Of a DNA stretch of 36,060 bases, positions 6,644 to 14,947 are shown one piece after another. The stretch spans positions 1-36,060 of the forward strand of contig QNEL01000013.1 in NCBI GenBank assembly GCA_003645185.1, in the 5' to 3' direction. The notes beneath the pieces were generated by a model, which saw only the letters and a program-made list of their open reading frames with translations, was not told the origin of the DNA and searched no databases. A program made the position numbers and the translations under genes. Each line of letters begins with the position of its first letter. The stretch's first letter is position 1. The DNA is from Candidatus Parabeggiatoa sp. nov. 3. Its GTDB lineage: Bacteria > Pseudomonadota > Gammaproteobacteria > Beggiatoales > Beggiatoaceae.

Positions 6644-9418
6644 CTAGACAGTATATTTGTCTTCTAACAACTTCGCTTGGGCAGCCGCTAGGCGAGCTAT
6701 TGGTACACGCGGGGCCGAACAAGACACGTAATCTAAATCAATGTGGTGGCAGAAGCGAATGGAGTCAGGGTGTCCACCTTGTTCTCCACAAATACCTACC
6801 TTCAAACCTGCACGGCTCTTCCTACCCCATTCCACTGTCATGCTCATCAGTTGCCCAACACCTTTGACATCTAGCACTTCAAAGGGGTTGTCGTGCAAGA
6901 TGCCCGTTTCGTTGTACAACGGCAAGAATTTGTTCTCGGCATCTTCTCGCGAGAAGGAGAAGGTGGCTTGCGATAAATCATTGGTGCCAAATGAGAAAAA
7001 TTCAGCGATTTCAGCAAGATGTGACGCTCTCATACAAGCACGGACTACTTCAATCATGGTGCCAAACTCAAATTTGAGCTTGAGGCCGTAAGCCGCTTCA
7101 ACTTCTGCTTGAGTCGTTTCCACGATTTTCTTGACATGTTTCAACTCTTGGGCCGTCGTGACTTGGGGTACCATGATTTCGGGGTGAATATCAATCCCCT
7201 CTTTGACGCATTCCGCACTGGCTTCCAGAATGGCGCGAATTTGCATGGCGTAGATTTCGGGATAAGTGATCCCTAAACGCACACCACGATGACCAAGCAT
7301 GGGGTTGACTTCATAAAGCTCGCGCACTTTGCGAAGCATCTGTTCTTTTTTATTAATGATTTCATTGATCCGCTCTTCGCCCATTTCGTCAAATGGCGCT
7401 GGCAACGGGGTGGGTAAATCATTAGGGTTGGCTTGGCTGACGCGAAGGGTGTTCAAGACATTCGCGACACCTTGGATCGTACCCCGTAGTTGACGTAGAT
7501 TCTCAAGTTCGTCAGTCAACTGCATTTCGCTCGGTAGAAATTCGTGCAAAGGGGGATCAAGTAAGCGCACTGTAACGGGAAACGGTGACATCGTTTTAAA
7601 AACCGCTTTAAAATCACCGCGTTGAATGGGTAACAATTTGTTTAATGCCGTTTGACGCGCTTCTTTCGTATCCGAGAGAATCATTTCAACCACGATGGGC
7701 AGGCGATCAACATCATTGAACATGCGTTCAGTACGGCATAAGCCTATGCCCATCGCGCCATATTCTATAGCCTTTTCAGCCGCATCAGGGGTGTCCGCAT
7801 TCGCCATGACTTTCAATTGCGCGACTTCATCAGCCCAACTCAGCAACGTTTTCAGTTCTTTTGAAAAGGTTGGCGGTAGGGTAGGAATTTCACCGATGTA
7901 AACATTACCGCTACTACCGTCAATGGTAATCACATCGCCTTCATGTAAAACTTGATCACCGATTGTTGCTTGTCTGGCTCTCGTATCGACTTTAATGCCT
8001 TCTGCGCCGGCGACACAGGCTTTACCCATCCCGCGTGCTACCACGGCAGCATGGGAGGTTTTACCGCCGCGACTGGTGAGAATACCTTGGGAAGCAAAGA
8101 AGCCATGAATGTCTTCAGGTTTGGTTTCTTCGCGCACCAGAATGACTTTTTCACCAGAACGGCCTATCAGTTCAGCGCGATCCGCATCAAAGATACATTT
8201 ACCCGAAGCCGCTCCTGGGGAAGCGGGTAAGCCTTGTGCTAAAGCTTCTGCCTTATGTTCGGGATCCAAACGGGGGTGTAGCAATTGTTCTAGTTGTTCT
8301 GGATTGACACGTAACAAAGCTTGATTTTTGTTGATCAGGCCTTCATTCATCATTTCCACAGAGCTTCGCACCATACCCACGGCATTCATTTTACCGTTGC
8401 GGGTTTGTAAGCAAAACAACTGGCCTTTTTCGATGGTGTATTCGTAGTCTTGGACTTCGTGGTAATGGTTTTCAAGTTTGTTACGCAGATCGACCAGTTG
8501 TTTGTACAAGTCTGGCATTTCTTTTTCCAGTTCCTGTACTGGTTTAGGCGTGCGAGTGCCGGCGACGACATCTTCACCTTGGGCATTGACCAAGTATTCG
8601 CCGTACATTTCATTTTCACCTGTGCCTGGGTTACGGGTAAAACCAACACCGGTGGCGCTGTCGTTCCCCATATTACCGAATACCATGGCGACGACATTGA
8701 CAGCCGTACCATTGGCCATATCAGGCGTGATTTTAAATTCACGGCGATAATCAACAGCCCGTTTGCCTCCCCAAGAGTTAAACACGGCTTTGATGGCAAT
8801 TTCCAGTTGCTCATAAACCTTTTCAGGAAACGGCCTGCCGGTTTGTTCTTTAACGACTAGCAGAAATAAATCGCTGATTTCCTTGAGGTTTTCAGCACTT
8901 AAATCCACATCAACTTGGGCACCGACACGCTGTTTGACGGTTTCAAATTGTTTATCGAAGTGTTCATCAGCAACCCCTAAGGCGACTTTACCGAACAATT
9001 GGATAAAGCGGCGATAGGAGTCGTAAGCAAAACGTTCATCGCCTGTTTGTTTGATCACGCCGGGTAAGGTTTCAGCATTGAGGCCGAGATTCAGAATCGT
9101 ATCCATCATGCCGGGCATGGACATGGCAGAGCCAGAGCGCACGGAAACCAGTAGCGGATTATTGGGATCGCCAAACAGTTTACCCGTGCCTTTTTCAACC
9201 CCTTGCATCTCTTGTTTCACATCGTCCATCAAGCCGTCGGGCAATGTACGATTGGGCGTGTCAAGATAGGTTAGGCAAGTTGCGGTAGTGATCACAAAGC
9301 CGGGAGGGACATTGATACCAATTTGCGTCATTTCGCATAAATTGGCCCCTTTACCACCCAACAAGTGTTTGTTTTTTCCATCTCCTTCATGATAGGAATA
9401 GATGTATTTTTCAGACAT
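6644..9418 (-). CDS. ppdK: Pyruvate, phosphate dikinase
   Basis: This 924-residue enzyme interconverts pyruvate, ATP and phosphate with phosphoenolpyruvate, AMP and pyrophosphate in the cytoplasm. The N-terminal ATP-grasp domain begins with GGKGANLCEM (21-30). The swivelling phosphohistidine domain has SRGGKTSHAAVVARG with T454 and H456 as the regulatory Thr and catalytic His. The C-terminal PEP/pyruvate barrel ends with GICGEQGGHPDS, whose C877 is the expected acid/base residue. The length is slightly above the usual 870-890. ATG 9418 is supported by GGAG at 9428-9431, 9 nt upstream. It stands alone. In organisms that store or use pyrophosphate it can work in either the gluconeogenic or the glycolytic direction. 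No PPDK regulatory protein gene is in the window. Confidence 0.98.
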   Translation of the reverse strand: MSEKYIYSYHEGDGKNKHLLGGKGANLCEMTQIGINVPPGFVITTATCLTYLDTPNRTLPDGLMDDVKQEMQGVEKGTGKLFGDPNNPLLVSVRSGSAMSMPGMMDTILNLGLNAETLPGVIKQTGDERFAYDSYRRFIQLFGKVALGVADEHFDKQFETVKQRVGAQVDVDLSAENLKEISDLFLLVVKEQTGRPFPEKVYEQLEIAIKAVFNSWGGKRAVDYRREFKITPDMANGTAVNVVAMVFGNMGNDSATGVGFTRNPGTGENEMYGEYLVNAQGEDVVAGTRTPKPVQELEKEMPDLYKQLVDLRNKLENHYHEVQDYEYTIEKGQLFCLQTRNGKMNAVGMVRSSVEMMNEGLINKNQALLRVNPEQLEQLLHPRLDPEHKAEALAQGLPASPGAASGKCIFDADRAELIGRSGEKVILVREETKPEDIHGFFASQGILTSRGGKTSHAAVVARGMGKACVAGAEGIKVDTRARQATIGDQVLHEGDVITIDGSSGNVYIGEIPTLPPTFSKELKTLLSWADEVAQLKVMANADTPDAAEKAIEYGAMGIGLCRTERMFNDVDRLPIVVEMILSDTKEARQTALNKLLPIQRGDFKAVFKTMSPFPVTVRLLDPPLHEFLPSEMQLTDELENLRQLRGTIQGVANVLNTLRVSQANPNDLPTPLPAPFDEMGEERINEIINKKEQMLRKVRELYEVNPMLGHRGVRLGITYPEIYAMQIRAILEASAECVKEGIDIHPEIMVPQVTTAQELKHVKKIVETTQAEVEAAYGLKLKFEFGTMIEVVRACMRASHLAEIAEFFSFGTNDLSQATFSFSREDAENKFLPLYNETGILHDNPFEVLDVKGVGQLMSMTVEWGRKSRAGLKVGICGEQGGHPDSIRFCHHIDLDYVSCSAPRVPIARLAAAQAKLLEDKYTV

Positions 9419-9522
9419 TTAATAGAACTCCATAGAGTATGGTTTGAGTTAAAAAAAAGGATTTTCCCTAATTATAAAGGATTTTGGGGACACCAAATTT
9501 AAAAGAGCATCGCCCCTTGGTG

Positions 9523-10707
9523 CTATTCACACAACCCAGAATGGGTTACCCCCAGAGTGTGATTTATTGGAAAACAGACTGTAAATTTTGATCCCTTGCC
9601 TAATTCGCTATCACAACACACTGAGCCATTCATGGCTATGACTAATTTTTTGACAATAAATAAACCTAAGCCCGTAGAATGTTCGCCACCAGTTGGTTCA
9701 GATATTAAGTGGGCAAATTTACGAAATAATTTGGGTTGTTCAGGCTCACAGATTCCCGGCCCTTCATCTTGTATGTCACAACAAATCAAATTTTTAGTTT
9801 TGCTAATGCGGATTTCAATCTTTTTGCCACGAGGTGTGTATTTTACCGCATTTGAGATCAAATTATCTAATACTTGCAAAACGAGCAGTTCATCAACTAA
9901 GGCCATGTAGTGTTTTTCCAAGCTTTGAAACTGTATCCTGATGTGCTTTGCCTCGGCAAATGGTTTGTAACGATTGACCAGCGATTGCAAAATAGGTTGA
10001 ATATCGACTAGATTAAATGAAACTTTCAGTTTACCCGATTCAATGAGATTAACATCAAGCAGATTTTTTATGAGCTCAAACATTTGGCCAGTACAGGTAC
10101 AAATCGTACTGACTGTTTCAATCACTTCTTTTTGAGACAAATATTCATAATCCGTTTTAATCCAATCTGCTCCTATCTGAATCGTAGACAGTGGGTTTTT
10201 CAGATCATGTGCGACAATGCCTAAAAATTCATTTTTTTCTTGATTGAGTTTGAGTAATGCGGCATTTTTCTCTTGCAGTTCTTGGGTAAATTGGGCCAGC
10301 TTTTTTTCCTTCAAATAGCTATTTAATGCTTCTTTGATTGTCAATCTCAGATCGTCAGAATGCCAAGGCTTGGCAATGTAACGATACAGTTTTGCATATT
10401 GGATAGCATTACTGACTTCTTCAATCTGAGCTTGTCCGGTCAACATAATAGTGATCGTATTGGGAGACAGGATATGAATCTGTTTTAAGAGTTCATCCCC
10501 TCTCATACCGGGCATGATGCAATCGGAGATGACTAAAGCAATTTCATGCTGTTCTGCTAATAACTCTTGACAGAGTTCTAAAGCTTCTTTACCTTCTTCT
10601 GTCATTTCAACACGATAGTCATCGCTAACGGTTTTTTTCAGTTCTATTTCTAGACTGTCGCGTATAGCCTGATCATCATCAACACAGATAATAGCTAATT
10701 TATTCAT
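9523..10707 (-). CDS. Response regulator-histidine kinase fusion (REC-HisKA-HATPase)
   Basis: A 394-residue soluble protein with an N-terminal receiver and a C-terminal kinase. The receiver (1-125) has the acidic pocket DDD (10-12), phospho-Asp D62 in ISDCIMPGMRG, T90 and K113 in AKPW. A coiled-coil linker leads to the H-box IVAHDLKNPLST with H167. The ATPase part has NLISNAVKYT (N box), DEGPGI (G1) and STGLGLFIV (G2). No membrane helix or sensor domain is present, so input must come through phosphorylation of the receiver or a partner. Its receiver resembles the next gene upstream (11118-11516), including the CVDDxxxxxxxLEIE and MPGMxGDELL stretches, which suggests the two are paralogues acting in one phosphorelay. 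No clear Shine-Dalgarno is seen at ATG 10707. Confidence 0.93.
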   Translation of the reverse strand: MNKLAIICVDDDQAIRDSLEIELKKTVSDDYRVEMTEEGKEALELCQELLAEQHEIALVISDCIMPGMRGDELLKQIHILSPNTITIMLTGQAQIEEVSNAIQYAKLYRYIAKPWHSDDLRLTIKEALNSYLKEKKLAQFTQELQEKNAALLKLNQEKNEFLGIVAHDLKNPLSTIQIGADWIKTDYEYLSQKEVIETVSTICTCTGQMFELIKNLLDVNLIESGKLKVSFNLVDIQPILQSLVNRYKPFAEAKHIRIQFQSLEKHYMALVDELLVLQVLDNLISNAVKYTPRGKKIEIRISKTKNLICCDIQDEGPGICEPEQPKLFRKFAHLISEPTGGEHSTGLGLFIVKKLVIAMNGSVCCDSELGKGSKFTVCFPINHTLGVTHSGLCE

Positions 10708-11117
10708 ATTTTGCTAAAAACTCGTTTACAATTGTCTTAACGAGCTCTTTATTTTTACTATTTGTTTTTGTTCCCTAGTGCAGGATCGCTCCAGTTTCCA
10801 TACCATTGAAAAACTGGGGCAACCTTTTTAGGCCTACTAGGTGGTCTTAGGATTTCCGCTTTCCTGTACTAGTATCTCGTCTCGTAGGGTGGGTAAGTGG
10901 GTGCCGCTCTGAATCCTTTAGCACAGCGATCCCACCATCCTTTTCCCTAAAAATAGGCAACACCTTTAAACCGTCAATCTTAATAAAATCAACAGCATAA
11001 GGGTGTCGCTAACAAATAATTTACCCTCTTTTTAGAATAAAATAAATAATTTATGGGACCCTTTTAATAATGAAACCCATTCAAATTTGAAATGACTCCT
11101 GACGCGCTATCTCTTAT
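10708..11117. other. Gene-free spacer between the two regulator genes
   Basis: This 410-nt spacer has no convincing reading frame. It contains a partial GTAGGGTGGGTAA palindrome unit near 10876 and AT-rich sequence toward 11117. A promoter for the leftward fusion gene would be expected near 10708-10760, but no clear -35/-10 pair can be called. Confidence 0.5.
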
Positions 11118-11516
11118 TTAGCTGTAAGTTGCTAAACCCATTTTAATTGTCTCAACCAGTTCTTTACTATTCCAAGGTTGATACAAACAGCGGAGTAAAT
11201 GACCTTCCTGTTGGGCACGTTCAATCGCTGCTTGATCTGCTTGTCCAGTGAGCATGATTTTAACAATATGAGGCCATTTATCATGAACCTGAATCAGTAA
11301 CTCATCTCCTTTCATACCTGGCATTAGCCAATCTGAGACAATCACCAAAATATTAATACCTTCTTCATGTAGTTCATCAATAATTTCTAAGGCTTCTTCC
11401 GCACTTTCAGCAAATTCATAGCGGTAGGTGTCATTAAATGCTTTATGAAATTCTATTTCAAGCGTTTCCAATACGAGTGTTTCATCATCAACACATAAAA
11501 TAGCGGCTTGAGACAT
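11118..11516 (-). CDS. Single-domain response regulator with Lys-to-Gln change
   Basis: A 132-residue stand-alone receiver. The acidic pocket CVDDE (8-12), phospho-Asp D62 in VSDWLMPGMKG and T90 in IMLTGQ are present. The near-invariant Lys of the beta-5 loop is replaced by Gln: CLYQPWNSKEL, with CAA at 11180-11178. That Lys normally contacts the phosphoryl group, so signalling or phosphatase behaviour may be altered. There is no output domain, so it probably acts by protein contact or as a phosphorelay shuttle, perhaps with the neighbouring fusion kinase. ATG 11516 is supported by AAGGAG at 11528-11533, 11 nt upstream. Confidence 0.93.
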   Translation of the reverse strand: MSQAAILCVDDETLVLETLEIEFHKAFNDTYRYEFAESAEEALEIIDELHEEGINILVIVSDWLMPGMKGDELLIQVHDKWPHIVKIMLTGQADQAAIERAQQEGHLLRCLYQPWNSKELVETIKMGLATYS

Positions 11517-11550
11517 GAAATGGTTTTCTCCTTAAATAAAATCATTTTTG

Positions 11551-11826
11551 GGCAACCACAAGGGATTGCCCCTACAACATTAAAAACATTATTTCAGGTA
11601 TTTAAAAAAAAGGAGAAAGGGGGCAACCACAAGGGATTGCCCCTACGGGCGGCTTGTAGGGGCAATCCCACTTGATGAGCCCTTTGCGGTATAAATACCT
11701 GTTTATTTGTGCTTCAGTACTTAATCAAAAAAAAGCGGATTTTTTCAAACTCGGATTGCGTGATTTTGAACTCTGTACAAAACTATTATATTAGATCTTA
11801 GAGACGCGAGGCATCGCGTCTCTACA
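11551..11826. repeat. Repeat-rich spacer with a MITE-like composite element
   Basis: A GGGCAACCACAAGGGATTGC palindrome lies at 11551-11577. From 11592 to 11722 is a second copy of the composite element seen at 30285-30538: TTTCAGGTATTT, GAAAGGGGGCAACCACAAGG, an inverted GGGGCAATCCC copy, then a 30-nt arm (11693-11722). That arm is identical to the reverse complement of 30365-30394. A GAGACGCGAGGCATCGCGTC palindrome follows at about 11800-11826. No gene is seen in the 360-nt spacer (11517-11876). Confidence 0.85.
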
Positions 11827-11876
11827 TCGCGTTTCTATTTGCCATTTTTGACAAACTTGGTAAGGGGATTACCCGG

Positions 11877-12422
11877 TTAAAACTCAATCAATAACAAAAC
11901 CAGAATAATCGCTTGAATAACAACAATCGCCCAATAGACAAACTGGAATGAACCTTTAATGGTTTTGTGGCGAAACGCTTTTTGAGCGATAAGCCCTGCG
12001 GGGGAACCGCCACCCATTGATAGCCCATGTAATACCCATTCAGGTACTCTCAATAGTGATGAGCCTGCAATCGTTTTGTCATACCCATAAAATAAAAAAG
12101 TAGACAAATTGATTGACACGATGTAACATACAACGATATGCAAACCGCTAGAATATAGAAGCGTCATGGACGCTATCGTCACAACAATAGCGGCTATGCC
12201 ATATAACCAGAATGGGGAAATTCGCTTATTACCCGGTATGACTTCTACTGCGGAGAAACCCTTATCTGTTTTTTGAGTCTCAAATTGAACCTGTTGACCC
12301 ACTGATAAAGGTTGTCGATCTGGAAGTTCTCGAATATGCACAAAAACATCTTCAGAAAGTGCTTTTGACCTGATAAAGCCAAATCCACGTTTCTTATCAA
12401 ATTTAACCACAATGCCTTCCAT
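11877..12422 (-). CDS. Cold-shock domain plus DUF1294 membrane protein
   Basis: A 181-residue two-part protein. Residues 1-65 form a cold-shock (OB-fold) domain with RNP1 KRGFGFI (11-17) and RNP2 DVFVHI (25-30), which bind single-stranded RNA or DNA. Residues 70-181 are a DUF1294 membrane region with helices near 71-91, 94-112 and 160-180. It contains the conserved FYGYDK (111-116) and MGGGSPAGLIAQKAFRHKT (136-154). This CSD-DUF1294 fusion is a known arrangement in proteobacteria and would place a nucleic-acid-binding head at the inner membrane; its function is not established. AAGGATG lies about 8 nt before ATG 12422. It is transcribed in the same direction as the DsrC-like gene upstream, but a 190-nt repeat-bearing spacer separates them. 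Confidence 0.93.
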   Translation of the reverse strand: MEGIVVKFDKKRGFGFIRSKALSEDVFVHIRELPDRQPLSVGQQVQFETQKTDKGFSAVEVIPGNKRISPFWLYGIAAIVVTIASMTLLYSSGLHIVVCYIVSINLSTFLFYGYDKTIAGSSLLRVPEWVLHGLSMGGGSPAGLIAQKAFRHKTIKGSFQFVYWAIVVIQAIILVLLLIEF

Positions 12423-12474
12423 CTGTTTTCATCCTTTTTTTTGATTGAATCTTTTCCCCAAGTTGCATCTCAAT

Positions 12475-12565
12475 GCCATATCGTATCGGGCATATACGCA
12501 GTGAAGCGCCTACCAAACCCGCGGTGTAAGGGCATATACGCAGGTATGCCCCTACAATACCTGAT
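12475..12565. repeat. GGGCATATACGC palindrome family unit
   Basis: GGGCATATACGCAGTGAAGC (near 12488) and GGGCATATACGCAGGTATGC followed by CCCTACA (12531-12556) are two units of a palindrome. It has the same layout as the GGGCAAC...GCCCCTACA family but a different stem. It lies between the DsrC-like and cold-shock genes. Confidence 0.7.
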
Positions 12566-12614
12566 GTTACACTTGGGGATATTCACATTTTCAGGGTTGG
12601 CACCCTTTGAAAAA

Positions 12615-12956
12615 TTAACCTGTACTCCATGCTCTAGGGCGTTTCATGCCGGCAATTTTGCACGTTTGCTTGACATAACCATAAGGAAATAATTCAAACA
12701 AACGTTTTTTCGCCTTCTTTTTGTCTTCTCCCAGTTCATCAGCCAGGTGCTTAATCACAAAACGAACGTCAACCGCAGCCTTTTTTGTCTCGTAAGAATC
12801 GCGCAGGAACTTGATGCATGTCCAATGCAAATCAGTCAGTTCGAGTTCTTCTTGTTGTGCAAGATGTTTTGCTATCTCTTCATCCCATTCTTCTGGATGA
12901 ACCAAATAACCTTCATTATCCACTTCAATGGTTTTGCCATTTATTTCAAGAGGCAT
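12615..12956 (-). CDS. DsrC/TusE-family sulfur-relay protein lacking the penultimate Cys
   Basis: A 113-residue protein with the DsrC fold: N-terminal MPLEINGKTIEVDNEGYL, central HWTCIKFLRDSY and the C-terminal arm FPYGYVKQTCKIAG. DsrC proteins carry sulfur as a persulfide or trisulfide between two Cys of this arm, working with dissimilatory sulfite reductase and DsrMKJOP. TusE keeps only the last Cys and serves tRNA 2-thiolation. Here the upstream Cys (CysB, C99) is present, but the position 11 residues later where CysA belongs is W110, and the protein ends PRAWSTG. It therefore fits neither canonical DsrC nor TusE. A carrier or regulatory role is inference. ATG 12956 has GGAG at 12968-12971. 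No dsr or tus genes are nearby. Confidence 0.9.
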   Translation of the reverse strand: MPLEINGKTIEVDNEGYLVHPEEWDEEIAKHLAQQEELELTDLHWTCIKFLRDSYETKKAAVDVRFVIKHLADELGEDKKKAKKRLFELFPYGYVKQTCKIAGMKRPRAWSTG

Positions 12957-13582
12957 TAGTGCTAAATCTCCAACGGGTTGAATTGTTCAAGAAATAAATA
13001 CTTTATATCAATAAATCATTTTATCATGACAATCAATATTTTTGATGACGTTAAACGAAATCAATTTCAATATAATATATTAACTCTTAATGATATCAAG
13101 GTTTCATCATTAAATAATCTATCAACAAAACAATCATTTACATATTATAACGTCTTTGGATATCGAAATTGAGAGTGTCCCCAAAAAAACCATGTCGCTC
13201 TTAAAAATCAATGACTTAAAATGATATTTTATCAGTGCAATTCTTCACGGGCGCTTTGAAGCGCGTTCGATATGCAAAGTATAAATGATTGTTTATACAT
13301 TATTGGTTTATTTCTGAAAACTTCGGAAAAGTCTGTAAGTCATTGATTTTTGGTTAGGCATATTTTTGTAAGTCATTGAAAATATTGGATGCAAAAAAGT
13401 TTTCCGAAGTTTTTAGTCTATTTGGGGATTAGCTAATTTATTTATAGTCATACGAAATCATCATTTAAAAAGGGCTTGATTACTGCATCATTTGCTTTAT
13501 TTCTATAAGAACACAATGTTAATTCACTTGACTTGTATTTCATCTCTATCCAATTTAACTCGAACAATGAGAATAACTAGGC
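12957..13582. other. AT-rich spacer with inverted and direct repeats
   Basis: This 626-nt spacer has no gene I can support. AAAACTTCGGAAAA (13317-13330) is perfectly inverted at 13400-13413. Between the arms are two GTAAGTCATTGA copies (13335-13346, 13368-13379), with an inverted TCAATGACTTA near 13209. The arrangement resembles a small non-coding element or a regulatory stem. The end of the spacer is the leader of the porin gene. Confidence 0.6.
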
Positions 13583-14770
13583 ATGTCTAACATACTGAAC
13601 AAGTCTATTAAACCGTTTACTCGAACGGTCGCTTGCTTGAGCGCATTGGCAATGCCGGCCTTTGCAGATCAGACTGAACACACCCAAAAAGGTGAGGCTG
13701 TCAAATTGAAACCGGTTCAATACAAAATTGGCGGTAGAATCCAGTTGGATTATGATTACTTTAATGGCGCTCATAATCAGGATAATTCAGGTAGTGGTAA
13801 CGAAATGCGTCGTGGCCGCATTTTTATTAAAAGCGATTTAACCCCTGATTGGCAAGCGAAAATGCAGCTTGATATCAATGATCGTACAAAAGAAGCTGAA
13901 TTTAAAGATGTTTATGTGAGATATAAAAGCGAAAAGGGGTTTGATTTAACAATCGGTCAGGCTAAAGAACCTTTTGGTTTGGAAACGTTAGAAAGCTCAA
14001 AGTATATTGCTACCATAGAACGTGCCATGATTTCTGACGCTTTTACCCCTTCTTATAGCTATGGTTTAGTTTTTTTTGGACAACGTGGTGATGTCAGCCT
14101 TGCAGGAGGGGTTTATGCGGACAATCAAACTGAGACTAACCGAGACACGTATGCTTGGACAGGGCGTATGACTTACGCGCCTCGTTTTGGGAAAAAGGCC
14201 TTCATGCATTTAGGTTTAGCCGGATCATATCGTGATTTTGATGGTAATGATTATCAAATCAAAAAAACGGCTGAAGTGCATTTGGCTAACAAAATCGTTC
14301 AAAGCGCTGTCACTCAAGCTGACAAAATAACCCTTTTAGGGCTTGAATCGGCGCTTGTCTTTGGGCCTTTGTCAGTTAGGGCTGAATATATGAGGGCTGC
14401 CATTAACAGTATGTCAGATTTAGGCGATTCAGGCGCTTATGATGCGAATTATGAGGGTTACTATATACAAGTCGATTATTTCTTAACGGGCGAAACCCTT
14501 TCTTATAAAAGGGCTCACTTCAATCTTTTTAAGCCTAAGTCAGCGCACAATGTTTGGCAACTGGTTACCCGCTTTAGTCAGATCGATGTGGCTGACAATG
14601 ACAAAGGCGTTGAGGTCAATAATATTACCTTGGGTGTCAACCACTACGTGAACTCACAAATTCGCCTTTCAGCGAACTATATTTTGACCGATATCAAAGG
14701 CCCAGATGCGGAAGAACTGGGCAAAAACAACGCTAATGCCTTATCACTGCGTTTACAATATCTTTTTTGA
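13583..14770 (+). CDS. OprO/OprP-type phosphate-selective porin
   Basis: A 395-residue outer-membrane beta-barrel. The N-terminal signal peptide has a basic start, a hydrophobic stretch TVACLSALAM and a likely cleavage after AFA (residue 28). The mature part starts the barrel with YKIGGRIQLDYDYFN and carries the family signature RRGRIFIKSDLTPDWQAKMQ followed by IGQAKEPFGLETL and MISDAFTPSYSYGL. The C-terminus ends in aromatic LQYLF, the usual outer-membrane assembly signal. OprP-like porins pass anions such as phosphate or polyphosphate; true selectivity here is unknown. The length is typical. A long AT-rich leader precedes it and only a weak AGG is seen before ATG 13583. A second porin follows after about 180 nt in the same direction, possibly with its own promoter. 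Confidence 0.93.
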   Translation: MSNILNKSIKPFTRTVACLSALAMPAFADQTEHTQKGEAVKLKPVQYKIGGRIQLDYDYFNGAHNQDNSGSGNEMRRGRIFIKSDLTPDWQAKMQLDINDRTKEAEFKDVYVRYKSEKGFDLTIGQAKEPFGLETLESSKYIATIERAMISDAFTPSYSYGLVFFGQRGDVSLAGGVYADNQTETNRDTYAWTGRMTYAPRFGKKAFMHLGLAGSYRDFDGNDYQIKKTAEVHLANKIVQSAVTQADKITLLGLESALVFGPLSVRAEYMRAAINSMSDLGDSGAYDANYEGYYIQVDYFLTGETLSYKRAHFNLFKPKSAHNVWQLVTRFSQIDVADNDKGVEVNNITLGVNHYVNSQIRLSANYILTDIKGPDAEELGKNNANALSLRLQYLF

Positions 14771-14947
14771 ACAATGGCGACTTGAAAAGCGACAACCAGA
14801 ATAAATTACCCTATAAATTATATTGTTTTTTATTGTTTTTATTGTTTTTGTCATCAATCTGTCAAATAATTTTATTATAATAAATTTTCATCACATTTTG
14901 GGCAATTTTCGGCATTGCCCCTATCGTTAAAATGGGAGAATAATAAA

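Noticed and set aside
6147-6867. Overlapping frames on both strands between the coiled-coil gene and ppdK
   Set aside because: Artefacts of the GGTGGGCAAC palindrome array; the translations repeat every 25-30 residues.
12978-13172. 64-codon frame in the AT-rich spacer
   Set aside because: No ribosome site, composition as expected for AT-rich non-coding DNA, and no recognisable domain; cannot be supported.
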